Shown: piece by piece, positions 12,391 to 25,108 of the stretch | How the letters are laid out: every line of letters starts with the position of its first letter | Numbering within the stretch: position 1 is the first letter of the stretch | Notes under the pieces: generated by a model | What the model saw: only the letters and a program-made list of their open reading frames with translations | Told to the model about the DNA's origin: nothing | Databases searched by the model: none | Assembly: GCA_025330725.1 (NCBI GenBank) | Contig: JAIWND010000031.1 | Location: 186,001-250,000, forward strand | Origin: Chlamydoabsidia padenii | Taxonomy: Eukaryota > Mucoromycota > Mucoromycetes > Mucorales > Cunninghamellaceae | Length of the DNA stretch: 64,000 bases | Direction of reading: 5' to 3' | Translations under genes and position numbers: made by a program

Positions 12391-12993
12391 TTCCTCTTCT
12401 TTAGTATACCTTTTTCTTATTATGTCACACACAATAGTTTTATGATTCATGCATATGTATTCCCATTTAATAAAATAATAACCAATTATCTTATGATTAT
12501 ACAAAGTCTTATTAACTTTGTATTGAGAAGGTGTTTGTTTGGTCTACCTGGTTAAAGTACACCATGAGACCTCCATGTGCTGTATTTAAATCCTGTTTTC
12601 TAAAGGTCTTACCAAAATAATGCGAGGAAACTGCTTTCGTGGATTAGATTTCCCCGTTGGATGTTTAGAACAAACTGTGGCCTAACAATTCATACACTAA
12701 CTATGACCCAGCCCTTGATACACAACGGCTATTCACCGCACATAAAGAAGCGGCGTAGCGACCCCAGCGTTCATTTCATAACTATTAATTCTAATTAAAA
12801 AGGTTTTCAAACAAAAGGACACTATCCGACTTCGGTGTTTAAAAACCGGGAATTCAAATTCTTGCATGAATCCCGTTAAAAATTTAAAATAAAAAAGACA
12901 TGTTTATTTAATTAATAAATAAATAGTAATAATAATGAAAAGTAGTGATGAATCAATGGATATGTATAATGAAGGGTGGGAGAGGTTCTAATT
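12391..12993. other. Convergent spacer
   Basis: A 603-bp stretch between the ends of the 290-residue gene and the ABC transporter. AT-rich 3' UTR sequence lies at both sides, with a less AT-rich middle (about 12600-12860) in which I see no ORF, RNA gene or repeat. Confidence 0.5.
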
Positions 12994-15900
12994 TTAAAGT
13001 AAAGGTTTGCCATTTGCCAAGGATAAAAGTTCATCAAATTGACCATTACGTTGACACATTTGTTGAAAGATACCGCCGGATGTGTTCATCAAAGCATAAG
13101 GAGTATCATATTCCATGACTTGCCCATGGTCCAGTACAAGCACACGGTCGTAATCAATGATAGTTTTCAATCGATGAGCCACACAGAGTAAAGCAGAATC
13201 ACCGAATTCAGCACGGATGGTTTCTTGAATCTTGCGATCAGTATCAAAGTCGACAGAGGAAGTCGCTTCGTCCAGGACAATCAAAGGAGACTTTTTCACC
13301 AAAGCACGAGCCAGGGCAATCAATTGACGTTGCCCTTGGGACCAATTCTTGCCCCCTTCCGCCACCACAGAGTCCAGCGTCACCGCATCGGTATCATTCT
13401 CCGAAGAGCTATCCACCAAGTGAGATCGTTTCAAAGCAGCCCACAGTGTCGCATCATCATATTGATCAAAAGGATCCAAATTGGATCGAAGGGTGCCACT
13501 GAATAACAAGGGATCTTGAGGAATAATCGTTAATCGGGATCGCAAGGTTTCCAATCCAATCGTAGAGATGTCCACCCCATCAATCGCGATACTTCCACTG
13601 GTAGCTTCCATGAATCTAAACAGGGACAGGGCAAATGTACTCTTGCCACTACCTGTTCGACCCACAATCGCGACCTTTTCACGAGGCTTGACATCAAAGG
13701 ATACATTTCGTAAAACAGCAGGGTTTTCCGGAGCATATTTGACCACGAGATTGTCCACCTTGATCGACCCATCTTCTGGCCAAGTAGGACGAGGCATGGT
13801 TTCGGGGATCACCATGGGAGGTTCTTCTTCCAAGTCCAAGTATTCACCAATTCGTTCCACTGCATTCATGTTCATTTCGTTCATGGCATAATTTCGCACC
13901 ACCCAGAGGACATGGTTGGTGAAGTTGAGAGCATAGCTTAATGACAGACCCGCCAGACCAGCATCCACCCATTGACGAGAGAGCACCAAGACAAACCCGG
14001 TACAAAAGCCCACAAACGCACCGAGCACATCGACACGGCAATGCAGCCAACGGTTGGTCGCCCACATCCAGATGAATGGTCGGTTATTGTTATCTACCTT
14101 ATCAAAGTTGTCACGGATGAATCGTTCCTGGCACCCAAACGCACGGATCGTCGCCACACCATTGACGCTTTCGTTAAATTGGACATAGATCGGACTACGT
14201 GACACCGAGTTGAGACGTTTCAGATCGCGCGAGGTCTTCAAGTAGTAGATCCCAATCACCCAAAAGGCCACAGTGATGAGTGAGCCAGGGATCAAAAAGG
14301 CAGGTGTCACCGTCGTCACGACAATGACCACCATGAGAGTAGCCACAAAGGAAAACATTAAAAAGGACAGTTGAGGTGATACTTCTTGATCAATGGTTTC
14401 CAGATCAGATGAGAAGCGATTGACAATACGACCCATGGGTGTGGTATCAAAGAAGCGGACCTTGGCACGTAAAATACGATCCAGTAATTGAGAATGGATA
14501 CGGCGTGAAGCGTTGATAGAGCCAGTGTAGAGGATCAACAAACGAACAGAAGCAACCACCAAAGCAGCCATACCGATGGCAAAGTAGATACCAAGATAGT
14601 ATTTGACATCAACACTATGAGGATCCTTGAGTGGTCCACCCATCACAGACACATCATTATCATTCGAAATAAAATTCATTGATGTAACACCATGATCAAA
14701 AGATCCAAGTTGAGAAGCAGAGAAGAGCGAATAGGAGGTAGTAGTAGTAGTAGCATTGTTGTTGTTATCATCATTATCCGAGTTGTAACTTCCAGCCCAC
14801 ACCTTGATCCAATAATCTTGACCCAACACCATAGCTTCCGTCAAACAAAAGAAGAAGACCACAGTGATCCAGAAAGGATAACCACCCGATGCAAAAAAGT
14901 AAGTGGCATAGACAGATAGAGGCACACCACCTTCGGCACGTACTTCATCCTTGACCAATTTACTACCTTCACCCACCTTGGCCACCTTGGTATATTGAGG
15001 CACAGATGGAATAGGCCCTTCTTCGGCTTTTTCTTCCTTGGCATCTTGAGATTGGTCCTTTGAATGCATCAGTTCGTCACCCAGCGCACCCGAAGCTTTC
15101 ACTTTTGAAGGTTCGCCTGCCCCCGCTACTTGACCGTCCTTGTTAAGAGCCACAATGTAACTAGCACCATCCAGACAAAGACCGACATAATGGGTTACCA
15201 GGATCACTGTACGATCAATCATGAGTTCACCTTTCAAGCAATGGTCGTAAAGATGTTTGGCCGTATGCGCATCCACAGCGCTCAAACAATCGTCGAGAAT
15301 CACTGTTTCCGCATTAGAGTAAACAGCCCGAGCAATAGCAAGTCTATTATCCGAATGATATGTTAGTGTTCCGTTTATTTTCCTCCCTTCTTTCTTTTTT
15401 TTTTTTTTACCTTTGTTTTTGTCCACCAGATAAGCTTAATCCTTTTTCACCCACTTCAGTTTCATCGCCAAATTCAAGAATATCCAAATCACGAGTCAGG
15501 GCAGTCATGTAAAGTACCTTGGCATACCGTTCTTCGTCATAATCCAAACCAAACAAGATATTATCCCGAATACTACAGTTTTGTAACCAGGCAGTTTGAG
15601 CCACATAAGCAATACCCGAAACCGAGCCACCCAAACCCACGCGAGTAGGACGAGGAGGAAGCACCACAGCACCATTATAACAATAGGTTTCACCAAACAA
15701 ACTGGACAAGAGAGTACTTTTACCTGACCCAGTAGGACCACACACAATGGACAATTTGTTTTGAGGGAAAGAGATGTTCAAGTCCTTGAGGATAGGTGTT
15801 GATGCAGGTTCCCAGCCAAAGGATGCATTGTCGACAAACCCAAGATAGGTACCGGAAGGATGACGAGCAGGAGACACCGAAGCCACTTCATCTTCATGCA

Positions 15901-18059
15901 AGAATTTTTCCACCCGACCCAACGACACACCGGCTTGCAACACAAACGAGATCACAAAGGGGAATTCATCCAGAGCAGCACGAAGGGTGATGAAGAGAGC
16001 CAAGGCGGTAAACGCCACAGAAGCCGATAAAGCAGAGTCCAGCGTATAAACATAAAACACCGTGATCATGATCAAGATGGGAATCACAAACCAGATAGTC
16101 GTCATCCACATAAACATCATCAGACGGGCACGGATCGCTTTGAGTTCGACTTCACGTGCTTGCACCACCCGGCTGCGGAATTGTTGTTCCCATGCAAAAA
16201 ATTTGACAATACGTATCGCAGCCAAGAGTTCGTTCATCAGCTTGAGTCGTTTATCCGTCGCTCCCATCACGTTCTTTTGGCAAAGTTCGAAACGTCGGCT
16301 AACAAAATAGGTGACTGGTTGAGTGAGGGCCATGACAAGAACACCGTAGAATGTGGCATGACCAAGGAGTTGATAAAGTGCCATGATACAGATGACAATT
16401 TGTAGTGGGTAGGCATAAATGTAAAAGATGTAGGCCGTCAATTCACCGACTTTTTGTGCATCCACTGAGAGCAAGTTGTTGATATCGCTGCCTTCGGGAT
16501 CATCATCGTCCTTGTTGGTGTCCTTGTTATCCGCTGATCCTGTGCCAGTATCCCGTCGTCGTAATGCCTTGCCATAGACTTCGCCAATAACAATAGATTG
16601 AATCCGAATTCCCAAGGTTCGACCAATATAGAGAGCTTGTTGCATGGATAGAGACTGGATACATGAGGTAACAAAGAGACCAAACACATATAAAAAGGCG
16701 GTCAGGACGGGTTCAGAGGAGTCTGGGGTTTCAATGTATTTTATAATCTTGTTCAAATAATAAGCAGGACCAAATACCACCACTGTCCATACCAAAGCAT
16801 AAACAGTCTGGATCACCAAGGGCCATCGGAAGGTATAAGCCAATGATCGTAACATGGTCGATCGTTTGTTGCGTCGAAAGTCGGTCAATACATTCTTGGT
16901 TCGATTGGCAGAAGGCAATTCAATCAGATCTTGTTCATTGATGGTTCGTTTATAACCCAGACGCATCATTACATTGACCCAACTAAACATACATTGAGAG
17001 TACAATGAAGCCCATCCTTCTCCAGATAACACTCGTCCCTAAGTAATAAAAAGAGAGAATTCCCCAATGAATAACCCATATCCCCCCCCTGACTAGAATA
17101 AAATGGACTTACAGTATCAGTGACCACAGGTTCAGCAGGAGCATGTCGCTCTTCATTGATAATAAAGATTAAAAGAATCAAAGAGATAGTTGTGGTGTAA
17201 AAAGCAATACTGTATCCAGGAGACACTGTTGAGTAATTATAGATCACATAAAAGGAGCGCACATCTACCAATCCAATCAAAAAGTGTACAAAGTAGAGCA
17301 TGTTGAGTTGATTACAGATCCCATCCGCCAAAGTTTTTGCTTCTTCAGATAAAGACAAGTTGGTCACAGCCAAAAGTGAGCAATAAATCTAATAGAAGAG
17401 AGAAAGAGATTAGTCACCACATCCATTTCATTTCTTCTTCAACGTATCCCTTACCCAAAAGAAGGAGTGAGCAGCATACATCACCAATAAACTAGCTACT
17501 GATCCACCTTCCACTTGTTCATCCATAGTGTAATCATCCAAATAAACTTTGACCAGAGTCTGAGTATAGATCACAGCTTGAGCCACAGCTAATAATCTAG
17601 ACCAGCTAAACACAGACCACCGAGTGGATTTTTCTTCATAAGCAAGTAAAGTGAGTTCAGATACATTGTCGTCTTGGGTATGTTCATCTTGGCCATTAGT
17701 GGTGGCACCATAACTGGAGGAGGTGAAGGGTAAACTGGTCTTGAGTGGTGTATACAACGACGATCTTGTTCTTTTATATCGATAAGAGAGGGTCGCTATT
17801 GATACAAACGAACCCACCAAGAATACAATTGGTAATGCTGCATTTATGATCCTAAAGAGAAAGAACCATGTCAAGACTTTTTTTTTTTTTTGTCACAGAG
17901 GAATATAAAGATTAATTGATTACTTACGTTTCCCTAAAGCATGGTGTAAAGTCATTGTCTACCCACGGATGCTAATATACATAATAAAAAGAAGAGTAAG
18001 GTGAGTGAGTTTCATTATCACCAGCCTAGATTACTTACGAGTAAACTACAGTTATCCAT
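12994..18059 (-). CDS. ABCC/MRP-type full-length ABC transporter with TMD0
   Basis: Predicted 1571-residue ATP-driven exporter, probably vacuolar or plasma membrane, of the type that moves glutathione conjugates or organic anions. Exons: 18039-18059 (21 nt), 17928-17971, 17455-17851, 17113-17388, 15411-17038, 12994-15343. The start MDNCSLLHPWVDNDF resembles ABCC N-termini. TMD0 is about 1-230, TMD1 about 300-600, NBD1 has GPTGSGKST and LSLSGGQKQR, and its Walker B is ILDDCLSAVD with Asp instead of the catalytic Glu, the usual asymmetry of this subfamily. NBD2 has GRTGSGKST (about 1350), SQGQRQLIALARAL and VLDEATSSVD with the Glu. An acidic and then Asn/Thr-rich linker joins the halves. Closest yeast types would be Ycf1/Ybt1/Vmr1; substrate not predictable. 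Confidence 0.93.
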
Positions 18060-18908
18060 GAATGAAGATCCAGTAATACAGGTTGTAAAAATAAAAGAAA
18101 GAAAAAAAAAAAAGATAAAGAGTAAAGAGAAGTTGGTCCTCCGAATTTATAGAAAAAATTTTATGTGGATAAAAAAAGCCCCGCTCCCGGATTAAGCAAT
18201 AATAGATATTTTGGAAACGATGTCCCTCTTCTGATCATGCCTGTTCCTCCTTTATGATCACCATAATTAGATGTGATTTCATCCATGGCTACCACCAGAT
18301 AAATAATAGTTTTTTTTTTTACAAGTCCCGAACTGACTGCGGTTGAATGAAAACTGCGGTATACTGTACAAAAAGGGGTAATGAATGTGGATGAACTTTA
18401 TCTCACAAAGCAAAACGGGGATTGAATCTCTTTTGAACTTTCTTCTTTCTTCAAACCCGAGTGTCGGATGTTCGCCTGTCTTGAGGGAAAAAAAAGTCAT
18501 TTGGTTTACCTTTAGCCAAGGTGGGTGTATTCCCTTTTTGATATAAAAACTGCCATATTGATATGCCGAATCATCAATTTTTTTAAATACCGATAATCTT
18601 CATCCAATCAAACAATCATAGAAAGTCGATCGAGTTTAACCCTATAAATGATATACCCCTATCGAACAACAATGTAAATTGTTTAAACAAATCGCTGATT
18701 TTATTTTTGAAGACATAAAGTGGTTGTTGATAAAAATTACAAATGTAAAACCGTCAGTGTTAATATAAAGACACTACATAGGGTAACATGGATGAGGGGA
18801 AGACAATACTAGCTATAAAGAATAAAAAAAAATGTGTGTGTGTGTGTATAATAAAAAGAAGAAGCTGTACAAAGTGGTTTTTGAAAGAGATAATGGGGGA
18901 TACAATAT
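18060..18908. promoter_or_regulatory. ABC transporter promoter and malate synthase 3' region
   Basis: An 849-bp spacer between two minus-strand genes. It contains AT-rich runs, a GT repeat near 18834-18848 and an ATTGAATC element near 18420. No further gene or RNA is supported. Confidence 0.45.
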
Positions 18909-20933
18909 TTAAAGTCTGGCTTGGTGAGAAGCGGTGACGATATCATCGTACAAGAGAGTGGTCAAAAAGTCGTCCAACTTTTCACCAGTGACATTAGTAG
19001 CAAAGGCAGCCTTGGCAGCATCGAATTTGGTAGCAGCATATTTATCACCAAAGCGTTGACGGATCTTTTCGGTTTCTTCATCCAAGATTTGTAATAACCA
19101 TTGACCAGTCACACGAGTACCTTCGGCAGTGACAGTGTTGTGCTTGGCCCATTGGAAGAGTTGAGAGCGAGAGATTTCGGCAGTAGCAGCATCTTCCATA
19201 AGACTATATTTATAAAATATAAAGAGTTTTTAGATTAGTTTACTCTCCGCCTAATCAAACCAATGACCATGCTTCTTTTTCATAAATGCTTACCCGTGAA
19301 TTGGAACACAACCAATACCTCGTAACCAAGCTTCCATATATTCGAGACCGACTTGAATGTTGTCACGGATACCCTTTTCAGTGACAGAGCCCTTAAAGTT
19401 GACATTCAGTAAATCAGTGTTCTTGACGACGACATCATCACGACGGATATGGATTTGATTAGGTTGAGGCATGTGTTCATTAAAGACATCCAAAGCAATT
19501 TGTACCAAACCAGGATGAGCAACCCAAGTACCTTTTATAAAATGACCCGAATGAGTATCATATATATTTTCGAGTTATGTCATTCACTTACCATCATGAC
19601 CAGCAGTTACTTCACGAAGTTTATCATCATATACTTTTTGGTTGACAGCATCATTGGCCTTCTTATCGTTCTTGACAGGAATGAAGGCAGACATGCCACC
19701 CATGGCATGAACACCACGCTTGTGACAAGTTTGCACCAAGAGACGGACATAGGCATCCATGAATGGCACCGTCATGGTCACATTGGATCGATCAGGCAAG
19801 ACGAATTGAGGATGGTTACGGAGTTTCTTGATGAAGGAGAAGATGTAATCCCAACGACCACAGTTCAAACCAGAAGAGTGATCCCGTAATTCATAGATGA
19901 TTTCGTCCATTTCAAAGGCAGCAAGGATGGTTTCGATCAAAACAGTACCACGAATAGTGCCACGAGGAATGTTGATCATGTCTTGAGCAACGTTAAAGAT
20001 ATCGTTCCAGAGTCTAAAAGATTTTTAGTTAGTTTGATGGGTTTCCCCAACAAAACTCCTCTTCGAACTTACCTAGCTTCAAGGTGAGATTCCATCTTGG
20101 GAAGATAAAAGTAAGGACCTTTACCACGCTTGATCAATTCCTTGGCATTGTGGAAGAAGTAGAGAGCAAAATCAAAGATGGAAGCAGAGCAAGGTTCACC
20201 ATCAACAAGGACATGCTTTTCAACCATGTGCCAACCACGGGGACTAGAGAAAGAAATTAAAGGTCAGAATCATTTCAATAGGGTATTTTCACATGCCACC
20301 TATAATTGTCCTATTCTTTGTTCTTTTCACTTACCGCACAATGAGAGTAGCGATCTTGCCATCCTTACGAAGTTCATACTTTTTACCATTAGGGTTGCTG
20401 AAGGAGATGGTTTCACGAACAGCGTCACGCAAGTTGTATTGACCACTGATCATGTTTTCCCAAGTAGGAGCACTGGAATCTATTTAAAAAGAAAAGAGAT
20501 GAGTATATGTATCTATTCAAAAAAAAAAAAAAAAAGGACTTTTCTTTTTTTTTTCTTTACCTTCAAAATCAGCCATAAAAGTAGAAGTACCAGCATTCAA
20601 AGCATTGATGACCATTTTACGGTCAACAGGACCAGTGATTTCCACCCGACGGTCTTGAAGACCAGGAGCAGGCACGGCCGCACGCCAATTGGGGTCGTTA
20701 CGAATAAAAGCAGTTTCAGGTAAAAAGTCAGGAAGGATACCACGATCGAGTTCTTGTTGACGGAAGACACGTTTTTGCATCAATGTCTTGCGAGTAGGGT
20801 TAAAGATGCGATGGAGGGTGGCGACGAATTGTAAAGCAGAAGGAGTCAAGATTTCGGCTTGAGTAGGAGTCACCTTACCAATGACAGCAACACCGGGTAC
20901 GGCGGATTTAAGAAGAGAAGCAGCAGCAGACAT
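18909..20933 (-). CDS. Malate synthase (glyoxylate cycle)
   Basis: Condenses glyoxylate and acetyl-CoA to malate in the glyoxylate bypass, used for growth on C2 compounds and fatty acids. Six exons (20561-20933, 20335-20479, 20073-20243, 19592-20013, 19294-19531, 18909-19203) give 547 residues, the usual length of the isoform-A enzyme. The signature [16 protein letters not shown] is intact at about 272-287, and the upstream [11 protein letters not shown] segment holds the active-site Arg/Glu region. The last three residues are ARL, a permitted variant of the SKL-type peroxisomal signal, so import by Pex5 is likely. The start MSAAASLL is the first ATG. Codon choice is strongly biased (AAG, GTC, ACC rich), as expected of a highly expressed metabolic gene. 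Confidence 0.97.
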
Positions 20934-22380
20934 GATTGTAGTAGAGATAATAGAAAAAAAGAGAAAAAGTGAGAAAAAGGAAAAAGGTGGAGAGGAGAAG
21001 AAAGAATTTAAATAGGCCACCAAGGCGGGATTTGAAAAAGTAATGAAATAAAAAGTGTGGAGATTTACGGATCACGAATCCGAGCTTGCTTTGTCAGTGA
21101 CCGCCGTTCCACTGAGTCAAACTTTTTTTATTTGGTAGTCGATACGGTTGAATTGGATACTTGCTTATACACAAAAAATGCATATCGCCCTCCTGACGTT
21201 AGATCACATGTCCTCAGATCAAAATTCACATGAGGGGAACCGACCGGCTAATACTATTGTCATTCCCTTATTTGTCCATTTTGACCCACATCTTCTTGTT
21301 TTTGTAAATGATGATGACTCTGTTTATCCATTGTACTGCTTTGCATATTAATGATGTAAAAAATGAGCGGAGTAGATCAAAAGCACCAATCAAAACTTTC
21401 CGATTTTGTTTAAATAGAAATATACAGCTACAAAGACACATACAAAGAAATAAATAAAAAAAAGGGGGGGAAAGGGTATAACTCTTTGATTCAAAAATAC
21501 TTCTATTTCAATCGGGTGTTCAATGTTGGGCCAGTGAGGGGGGCCGTTTTTTATCGGCCCTATCGGGATATGAAACGAATGACCTATGGGTAAATTTCAC
21601 TGGAGGGGAGCCGCTTTAATGTTTATTACATCATCGTTAATCCTTCTTGTTCTAGTTATCAAAATCATGCACTAAACCTTTTGATACATAGCTCGTTTCA
21701 TCTATTTTTTTTTCTTTTTTCTTTTTCTTTTCTTTGTTGGTGATGTTCATTGTTGTACTACATATAAAACTAGAAGACTACATTGGTGGGAAAATCTGAC
21801 CTCTTCTTTCATTGTCATCATATGATAAGCATGCCCAGTAGAAGACGCTTCTTACCGCTCTTCGGCTTAACCTTCATGCAGTTTTCTTCTCACTATTTGC
21901 CTTTTTTAGTGTCGGGGATTGAAAGTCAATCTTTTTTTTTTTGCTTCAAGAAGTGTCTTGAAATCAGTACTGGGATCCCTCATGCTAGCATATGATTTTT
22001 CATAAGACTGACCCCTTGAGATCTATTTTTATATAACCTGCGTCATGAAAGATCTTGAACCTTGTATTTGACGTTCTTTTTACTTTTCACGCTAGCTTAA
22101 TTTGTTGACAGCTGATCATGCAGTCAAGGAACTTTTAAATTGCACTGGTGTCTTGATTTCAATGCATGCAAGGAACTAAAGATGAGAAATTGTTCATTTA
22201 AACATTATATACCAAGTAGATTTTGTCAAAGCCCAATTCCTATTAACAACATTTTTAATCCAGTTAGATCAAGTCAAGTCATTTTTAAAACAGGTTTTTT
22301 TTATTTTTATTGATAAACATAAATGGGGGGGGTATTATAACTATAGTGTGTTTGGGGGAAGGGGGGGTTAAACATATAAA
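20934..22380. other. Long spacer: malate synthase promoter and unassigned DNA
   Basis: A 1447-bp stretch. The proximal part is the malate synthase promoter: GGCGGGATTTGAAAAAG lies at 21024-21040, about 91 bp before the start codon, and a purine-rich leader follows. The rest (about 21150-22300) is AT-rich, with only short ORFs that show no family resemblance. The last 80 bp are the 3' UTR of the neighbouring zinc-finger gene. Confidence 0.5.
21024..21040 (-). promoter_or_regulatory. TTTCAAATCCCGCC element upstream of malate synthase
   Basis: Read on the gene's strand the site is CTTTTTCAAATCCCGCC, about 91-107 bp before the ATG. The same core recurs upstream of several other genes in the window, so it is proposed as a promoter element. 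Confidence 0.4.
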
Positions 22381-23283
22381 CTAATTCGCATCGTTCGAAG
22401 AATCGGAGATTGTTGATCGAGCCAATCTGGATTGAGTCACTCTGGACTGAACTTCCAACAACCATTGATCATTATGTCGGGGAAAAAGTGGTTTGATAAA
22501 TGCCAATTCCTGCGCCCATAAAAACCAACTACATTTCGGTTTAGCCCCTTCTACAAAAAAGTTGGGACACACAAAACAGAGTCGTGGGTTGCGTTTGTTG
22601 TCACTTTCGGAAAGTACCACCTGCCGTTGGCAAAAACAATTAGGACCCCGAGGACTCTGTTTCTTGTACGTATTCGACAGACTAAAGGTCACACAAAAGG
22701 TAAAGTTAAACCAAGGACAAGTTGACAGTTCAGGATCATTCGGGTCCACCAGTTGGTCCTTACGGATCATGTCGCCGATCGCCCGCCAAGCATCGTGATG
22801 GATATGGAAGCCACAAATACCCGTGGTGCTGGGAGTGTCGGTTGTCATCAAGTGGCAGTCATAGGTCACTCCAAAAGCATCAGTTTCAGAGCGTGAAGCT
22901 ACTTGTCGACAGAAGCAATGAGGGGGGTCGGTAAACAAGTGCTGAATGGTGTTATTCATAAAGGCCGGTCGTTTATCCACCACAACTTCCTTGGCATGAT
23001 CGTCTTGTTGTTGTTGTTGAGTTGAGGGTGACGAAGGAGACGAACTTGAAGGTCGTTGAGATGATTGACTGGGTGAGACTGATGAGGGTGAGTTGGTTTG
23101 TGATGATCGACTTTGTTGTTTTAATATGGAATCAAAGGGGAACAGACTAAGATTCAGATCCTTCACTGATTGTTTAGACGTTTTCGCTGCCCAGTTGTGC
23201 CATTGTGCTGCTGCAGGATCCACATCAGGACCTTTAACATCGAACATATCGTCGAGTGATTGTGTCAATTGTCGCTGTGTCAT
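22381..23283 (-). CDS. Protein with two GRF-like zinc fingers
   Basis: Single-exon protein of 300 residues. The N-terminal 110 residues are Ser/Gln/Pro-rich and probably disordered. Two Cys-rich units follow. The first has C123-x-C125, C143 and C157 (HCFCRQVAS ... GICGFHIH); the second has C216-x-C218, C239 and C251 (NCFCQRQVV ... KCSWFLWAQE). The CxC start, the ~20-residue gap and the final C-x-F/W-x-W are the pattern of GRF zinc fingers, which bind single-stranded DNA or RNA in nucleases, helicases and topoisomerases. An extra C189/C197 pair (CPWFNFTFC) lies between them. No enzymatic domain is attached, which is unusual for GRF proteins. The start is the first ATG of the only long frame. 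Role unknown. Confidence 0.75.
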   Translation of the reverse strand: MTQRQLTQSLDDMFDVKGPDVDPAAAQWHNWAAKTSKQSVKDLNLSLFPFDSILKQQSRSSQTNSPSSVSPSQSSQRPSSSSPSSPSTQQQQQDDHAKEVVVDKRPAFMNNTIQHLFTDPPHCFCRQVASRSETDAFGVTYDCHLMTTDTPSTTGICGFHIHHDAWRAIGDMIRKDQLVDPNDPELSTCPWFNFTFCVTFSLSNTYKKQSPRGPNCFCQRQVVLSESDNKRNPRLCFVCPNFFVEGAKPKCSWFLWAQELAFIKPLFPRHNDQWLLEVQSRVTQSRLARSTISDSSNDAN

Positions 23284-23815
23284 TGATTATTCTATAGGTG
23301 GGAAGGAGAAGAGAGCGAGAGAGAAAGAAAAAATAAAATGGAAATAGAGTAATAATTAAAATGCCGCTCGCCTGGCATTCGACCTCGTCACAAACAAATG
23401 TGTATCAAAATGTCTCTCTGCTTTGATTAGATCAGAGAGCCCACATCCTTTGCACTGTACATGGTATAATATTTACTCAAAGTCTTCCAATTAGGTCCAT
23501 CATAGAAATTTTTTCTTTGAGACTTGGTAGTACTCATATATGACTCAATCCTATATACCCTTCAACATTTAGAATTCACTAGGGAAACGGACAATTCGAA
23601 ATATATAAGCTTGATGGGTCCACTTGACAAGCACACTGGTGATCAGACTACATACTCATCATAGTACTTTTGCAATAGACATCTTTTTCATGCCTCAGAT
23701 ATTTAAATTCCGTTCCCCGAAAATTATTTTTCTCAACCAATGAGGTGCGTGACGTGCTGGCTTCCTCTTTTGTCTCTCTCTTTTTTTTTTTTTTTTTTCT
23801 TCTTCTTTACACAAA
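23284..23815. promoter_or_regulatory. Divergent promoter region, GRF protein / HAP5
   Basis: A 532-bp spacer between divergent starts. A TTTAAATTCCG variant of the recurring element is at 23702-23712, about 105 bp before the HAP5 ATG, and CCAAT occurs at about 23738 next to it. CCAAT upstream of HAP5 would allow autoregulation by the complex it encodes, which is an inference only. A long T run (23780-23799) precedes the start codon. Confidence 0.4.
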
Positions 23816-25014
23816 ATGGCATCCAACAACGATCCACATTACCATCACCACCAGCAACAACAACAACAACAACAACAACAGCAACAACACCATCAACCTT
23901 CGAATAGTACCGCCATGGCTGCTGCTGCTGCTGCTGTAGGTGGACCAGGTGGCCATCCTGTCTTTGATCTTCCTAGCTTTTGGCACGAACAAATGACTAT
24001 TGCCGGTAACAGTGAACCCGACTTTAAAAATCATCCTTTGCCTCTGGCTCGTATCAAGAAAGTCATGAAAACAGATCAAGATGTCAAGGTAAAGAAAAGT
24101 GGGATTGCTTTTTATCAACTCGCATTTCATGTTTCGTTAAATGTTTTCAACCATCTCTCTCTTTCTCTTATCATAGATGATCAGTGCCGAAGTAAGTAAA
24201 CGACGAAATAATAAAAACAAAAGATGAAATGTACTTAATTGTCTATTATTTGTAGGCACCTATTCTTTTTGCCAAAGGTTGTGAAATCTTCATTACTGAA
24301 TTAACAAAACGCGCCTGGTAAGTAAAGCCACACTACTACTGGATATCAAACGACCCCCTTCAACAAATTAACTCTTTTATCATAATAGGGTCCATGCAGA
24401 GGAAAACAAACGGCGGACATTACAACGGTCTGATATTGCCACTGCGATCTCGAAAACTGATATGTGTGATTTCTTGATTGATATCGTCCCTCGTGAAGAA
24501 GCTACAAAGGCAAGATAAGGATGGCAGTATGAAACTAGGCTTTTACTAATATATTGTTTTTGTGTAGGCATCAAACTCTGCTGTGTATGATCAACAACAA
24601 ACCTATGCCGGTTATTATCAACAAACTTCCAACCTCCCTTCATTTGCACCACCTGGTCAGGTAAGATCTAACAAGTCTTTTTCCTAGTACGAACGACTCA
24701 TCGATTTGGGATAGGTTCCTCAACAGCAACACATGGATGCGGCTTATTATCCACAATTGTCTCAGGTAAAAGGAAACTCACATAGTCAGAAAAGAATATG
24801 ACCAACTCTTGATTATTTGTAGTTAACTCCTGAACAAGTACAACAATATCAATTGCAATTACAACAATTTGCCGCACAGCAACAGCAACATCAGCAACAG
24901 CAACAACATCAGCAACACCCTTATGCACAACCTCATCATTCCATTGTTGAAACTCCTTCGCAACAGAATCAAGCCTCAACTAATCCATCAAGGCCAGAAG
25001 AAGAACACGATTAG
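23816..25014 (+). CDS. HAP5: CCAAT-binding factor subunit HAP5 / NF-YC
   Basis: Histone-fold subunit that dimerises with HAP3/NF-YB and then binds HAP2/NF-YA and CCAAT DNA. Seven exons (23816-24088, 24177-24191, 24256-24317, 24389-24509, 24568-24660, 24715-24765, 24823-25014) give 268 residues. The fold runs from [20 protein letters not shown] through [20 protein letters not shown] to [14 protein letters not shown], all NF-YC hallmarks. It is flanked by a poly-Gln tract near the N-terminus and a Gln-rich C-terminus of the kind found in activating NF-YC tails. Exon 2 is only 15 nt (MISAE), and the fourth intron (24510-24567) has a GC donor after ACAAAG; both are needed to keep the fold in frame. 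Confidence 0.96.
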
Positions 25015-25073
25015 AATAGGGTTTTGTAATTGGGGTAAATAAAGGAAAATATCAGTTTGTTTGATCGGTATTG

Positions 25074-25108
<35 letters not shown>

